Positions 10,709 to 12,703 of a stretch of DNA of 12,703 nt are shown one piece after another. Under the pieces are notes generated by a model. That model ran no database searches and had not been told where the DNA came from. It saw nothing but the letters and a program-made list of their open reading frames with translations. Made by a program: the position numbers and the translations under genes. The stretch is from positions 1 through 12,703 of the forward strand of contig JBHELO010000144.1 of the NCBI GenBank assembly GCA_046263055.1, read 5' to 3'. Source of the DNA: DATAQC01 sp046263055. Lineage in GTDB: Bacteria; Actinomycetota; Acidimicrobiia; Acidimicrobiales; AC-14. Every line of letters starts with the position of its first letter. Position 1 is the stretch's first letter.

Positions 10709-12007
10709 ATGGGGGAGGAACGGTCGGCCGGGAGTGTCCCCGGCTTGGCTTCGGTGAGCCCCGAGGCCGCCAACCGGCTGCTGCGCCTGGTCATCGAGCT
10801 CACCTCGAGCGACCTGGATCTGGCCGAGGTGTTGCGCCGGGTGCCGGCCCTGGTCACCGAGGCCACCGGGTCGGACGTGTGCTTCTTCCACCTGGTGGAC
10901 GAGGAGCGCCAGCGGGTGGTGCTGGCGGGCGCCACCCCGCCCTTCGACGAGGTGGTGGGCACCGTGGAGCTGGCCATCGGCGAGGGGGTGGCGGGGTGGG
11001 TGGCCCGCAACGCGGCGCCGGCCGTCATCCCCGACAAGTGGAACGACCAGCGCTACCGGTACATCCCGGCGCTGCGGGGCGAGGACTACTCGTCGCTCGT
11101 CTCGGTGCCGATGCTGGTGGAGGGCGGGGTGCTGGGCGTTCTCAACGTCCACTCCCGGGAGCCTCGCGACTATGGCGACGACGACCTGGCCCTGTTGACG
11201 GGCGTGGCCAACCTGGTGGCCCGATCGGTGGACAAGGCCCGCCTCCACCGCCGCCTGGCCGAGCGGGAGGAGATGCTGGAGCGGTTCGCAGCCCGCACCG
11301 TGGAGGCCCAGGAGCTGGAGCGGCGACGCCTGGCCGGGGAGATCCACGACGGGATCAGCCAGCGCCTGGTGAGCCTCTGGTACCACCTGCTGGCCGCCGA
11401 GGACGCGGCCGCCGCCATCACCACCGGGGGCGCTGCGCCGGGCGCCGCCGGGCCCGGTGACCCCGCCGGGGCCGCCGAGGACGCGGTCGCCGGGCCCGGT
11501 GACGCCGGCTCGGCCACCCTGGCCCGTGAGCTGAGCGTGGCCAAGGAGCTGACGACTGCCGCCCTGGCCGAGACCCGCTCGGCCATCGTCGCCCTGCGCC
11601 CGACGGTGCTGGACGACCTGGGCCTCGGCCCGGGCCTGGAGAGCCTGGCCCGCACCTTGTCCGACGCCACCGTGGAGCTTGACCTGAACGCCGGGCGCCT
11701 GCCCCCGCACGTGGAGATGGCGCTGTTCCGCATCGCCCAGGAGGCCCTCCAGAACGTGGTCAAGCACGCCGGTGCGTCACGGGTACGCCTGTCGCTGGCT
11801 CGGGTGCCCGACGGTGTGCGCCTCACCGTGGAGGACGACGGCAAGGGGTTCGACACCGACACCCTGGCCGATGCCGAAAGCCGCGGCGGCTACGGCATGG
11901 TGGGCATGAACGAGCGGGCCGAGCTCATCGGTGCCCGGATCAGCGTCGCTTCATGGCCGGGGCGGGGGACCAGCATCGAGATCCTGGTCCCGACGGCGTC
12001 GGCCTAG
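10709..12007 (+). CDS. Soluble GAF-domain sensor histidine kinase (HisKA_3 type)
   Basis: A 432-residue kinase without membrane segments. A GAF sensor domain spans about 36-175 and a connecting helix about 176-205. The HisKA_3 dimerisation domain has phospho-acceptor H213 in LAGEIHDGISQRL and the second helix TALAETRSAIVALRPTVLDD, roughly 282-303. The HATPase domain has N349 in QEALQNVVKHA, DDGKGF (376-381) and GYGMVGMNERA (394-404). A Gly/Ala/Pro-rich insert at about 231-268 separates the two dimerisation helices. It senses a cytosolic signal through GAF and should phosphorylate the upstream regulator. The first ATG is used here, but the frame is open back to the regulator stop. A CTG at 10640, with GGAAGGG 8 nt upstream and a 4-nt overlap, may be the true start and would add 23 residues. 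Confidence 0.9.
   Translation: MGEERSAGSVPGLASVSPEAANRLLRLVIELTSSDLDLAEVLRRVPALVTEATGSDVCFFHLVDEERQRVVLAGATPPFDEVVGTVELAIGEGVAGWVARNAAPAVIPDKWNDQRYRYIPALRGEDYSSLVSVPMLVEGGVLGVLNVHSREPRDYGDDDLALLTGVANLVARSVDKARLHRRLAEREEMLERFAARTVEAQELERRRLAGEIHDGISQRLVSLWYHLLAAEDAAAAITTGGAAPGAAGPGDPAGAAEDAVAGPGDAGSATLARELSVAKELTTAALAETRSAIVALRPTVLDDLGLGPGLESLARTLSDATVELDLNAGRLPPHVEMALFRIAQEALQNVVKHAGASRVRLSLARVPDGVRLTVEDDGKGFDTDTLADAESRGGYGMVGMNERAELIGARISVASWPGRGTSIEILVPTASA
11392..11503. repeat. In-frame direct repeats inside the kinase gene
   Basis: A 22-bp segment at 11392-11413 recurs at 11470-11491 with one mismatch, offset by 78 nt (26 codons). A 16-bp segment, CGCCGGGCCCGGTGAC, occurs at 11446-11461 and 11488-11503, offset by 42 nt (14 codons). 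Both offsets keep the frame, so the repeats encode the AAEDA and AGPGD units of the linker. Confidence 0.85.
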
Positions 12008-12649
12008 TCAGCCCGCCTTGGGGCCGTTCGGGCCTGTGACCACGGCGCTGGTGGCGAGGGTGAACGGGTCGCACACGTCGATGTCGATCGCGACCACCAG
12101 GGGATCGGTCTCGTCCGGTGGCGTTACGGCGGCCAGTGGGGACGTGGGGCAGGGCCCGGTGTCGTCGCCTGTCGGCACATGCGTCCAGCCGAGGGCGAAA
12201 GAGGCCGTGGCTCCCGGGGCCAGGTCGACGATGGCCGGGCCCGGGTCGACGAACATGTAGCTGGTGCCCCTCCGCAGGTCGGTCGGGACCGGGCGGCGAG
12301 CGGCGTCGAGGCGTTGCAGGCCCGGGTACCCGAGGATTCGGCACCGGGCGCTCGATCTGTTCTTGAGGACGACCACCAGCCCGACGTGCCCGAGGGCGGC
12401 GCCCGTGGGACCGGGGGTAGCCGAGAGCTGCGAGGTGTGGCAGCGCTCGACTGCGGCAGTCTTGACTGCGGTCGTGGCCGCCGCCGACGTCGGAACCGGG
12501 GAGGTCGTGGCCTCGTCGACCATGGTGGTCGACGTGTCGGCCACGGGCATGGTCGACGACGTGGCCCGCGCCGCCCTCGGCTTTGAGCCGCCGCCCGAGC
12601 ACCCGGCGACGAGACCGGCCACCGCGACCGCCCCGACGGCGACGGCCAT
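12008..12649 (-). CDS. DUF4232-domain lipoprotein
   Basis: A 213-residue lipoprotein. The signal peptide (about 1-16) ends in lipobox LVAGC with C17, followed by a Ser/Thr/Ala-rich linker (to about 67). A DUF4232-like domain then starts at C70 (RCHTSQLSATPGPTGAALGH) and contains VVVLKNRSSARCRILGYPGL and LAPGATASFALGW. Cysteines C70, C103, C167 and C192 could form two disulfides. It should be anchored on the outer face of the membrane; its function is unknown. From ATG 12649 the n-region is uncharged. The frame stays open to the window edge and puts RRPAPPTRR just before this ATG, so the start could lie further upstream. Its stop codon directly abuts the kinase stop, leaving no intergenic base. 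Confidence 0.82.
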   Translation of the reverse strand: MAVAVGAVAVAGLVAGCSGGGSKPRAARATSSTMPVADTSTTMVDEATTSPVPTSAAATTAVKTAAVERCHTSQLSATPGPTGAALGHVGLVVVLKNRSSARCRILGYPGLQRLDAARRPVPTDLRRGTSYMFVDPGPAIVDLAPGATASFALGWTHVPTGDDTGPCPTSPLAAVTPPDETDPLVVAIDIDVCDPFTLATSAVVTGPNGPKAG

Positions 12650-12677
12650 CCGCCGCGTCGGGGGAGCGGGCCGACGG

Positions 12678-12703
12678 CTAGGCGGCGTCGGACTCCATGT
12701 CGG
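12678..12703 (-). CDS. Possible 3' end of an unidentified gene (partial)
   Basis: On the minus strand the frame ends ...DMESDAA followed by TAG at 12680-12678, which resembles an acidic C-terminal tail of a gene entering from the right. Seven residues cannot be assigned. The same bases are also open in the DUF4232 frame, so only one of the two readings may be real. Confidence 0.2.

Noticed and set aside
10247..11767. 506-codon minus-strand frame
   Set aside because: Antisense to the regulator and kinase, both of which carry complete catalytic motifs.
1..12703. CRISPR array, tRNA, rRNA or insertion sequence
   Set aside because: No regularly spaced repeats, cloverleaf-like segment, transposase or flanking inverted repeats were found by reading both strands.

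Overview
The window is very GC-rich DNA from a high-GC Gram-positive bacterium. Gene content (a DUF2795 protein with the N-terminal style usual in actinobacteria, a CT398/DUF164 zinc-ribbon protein beside a CobC-like phosphatase as in mycobacteria, a DUF4232 lipoprotein, TANNNT -10 boxes and apparent leaderless starts) points to Actinomycetota. The phosphoribulokinase plus rpe pair and the overall flavour suggest Acidimicrobiia or a relative; that class assignment is inference.

Layout. 1-46: tail of a plus-strand gene. 52-2118 (minus): SixA-type phosphohistidine phosphatase, CorA-family metal transporter and a DUF2795 protein, each with its own -10 box 6-7 nt before the start codon. 2119-2880: a compact small-protein island. 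A 58-codon DUF1059-family gene (plus) and a 48-residue cysteine-rich protein (minus) converge on a large two-tier hairpin. 2920-3879 (plus): a secreted lipoprotein and a 62-residue CxxC protein. 3955-7914 (plus): a tight run of class A penicillin-binding protein, coiled-coil zinc-ribbon protein, DUF457-type membrane hydrolase and histidine phosphatase, with gaps of 22, -4 and 3 nt. 7952-9791 (minus): an rpe-prk operon giving ribulose-5-phosphate epimerase and phosphoribulokinase, the supply arm of the Calvin-Benson cycle or a related ribulose-bisphosphate pathway. 9954-12007 (plus): a NarL/LuxR response regulator and a soluble GAF histidine kinase. 12008-12649 (minus): a DUF4232 lipoprotein whose stop codon directly abuts the kinase stop. 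A possible gene tail lies at the right edge.

The main discovery candidate is the DUF1059 gene at 2327-2503. It has a strong Shine-Dalgarno and a GTG start, but codon 7 is TGA. That codon sits where, from memory of the family, the first cysteine of the CRDxxxxC signature belongs. The family sequence continues in the same frame to a normal stop. A perfect 6-bp hairpin with loop GTT lies 22 nt downstream of the TGA, a geometry compatible with a bacterial SECIS. This makes it a candidate selenoprotein of a family I do not know to use selenocysteine. A simple nonsense mutation or sequencing error is the main alternative. No sel genes lie in the window to settle it.

Other points: repeated leaderless promoter architecture, possible non-canonical starts (ATC for the lipoprotein, CTG for the kinase), a GQN instead of GMN signature in CorA, a His-to-Gln change at an Rpe metal ligand, and an in-frame duplicated linker inside the kinase dimerisation domain. 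No tRNA, rRNA, CRISPR array or insertion sequence was seen, and no gene-free stretch exceeds 300 bases.
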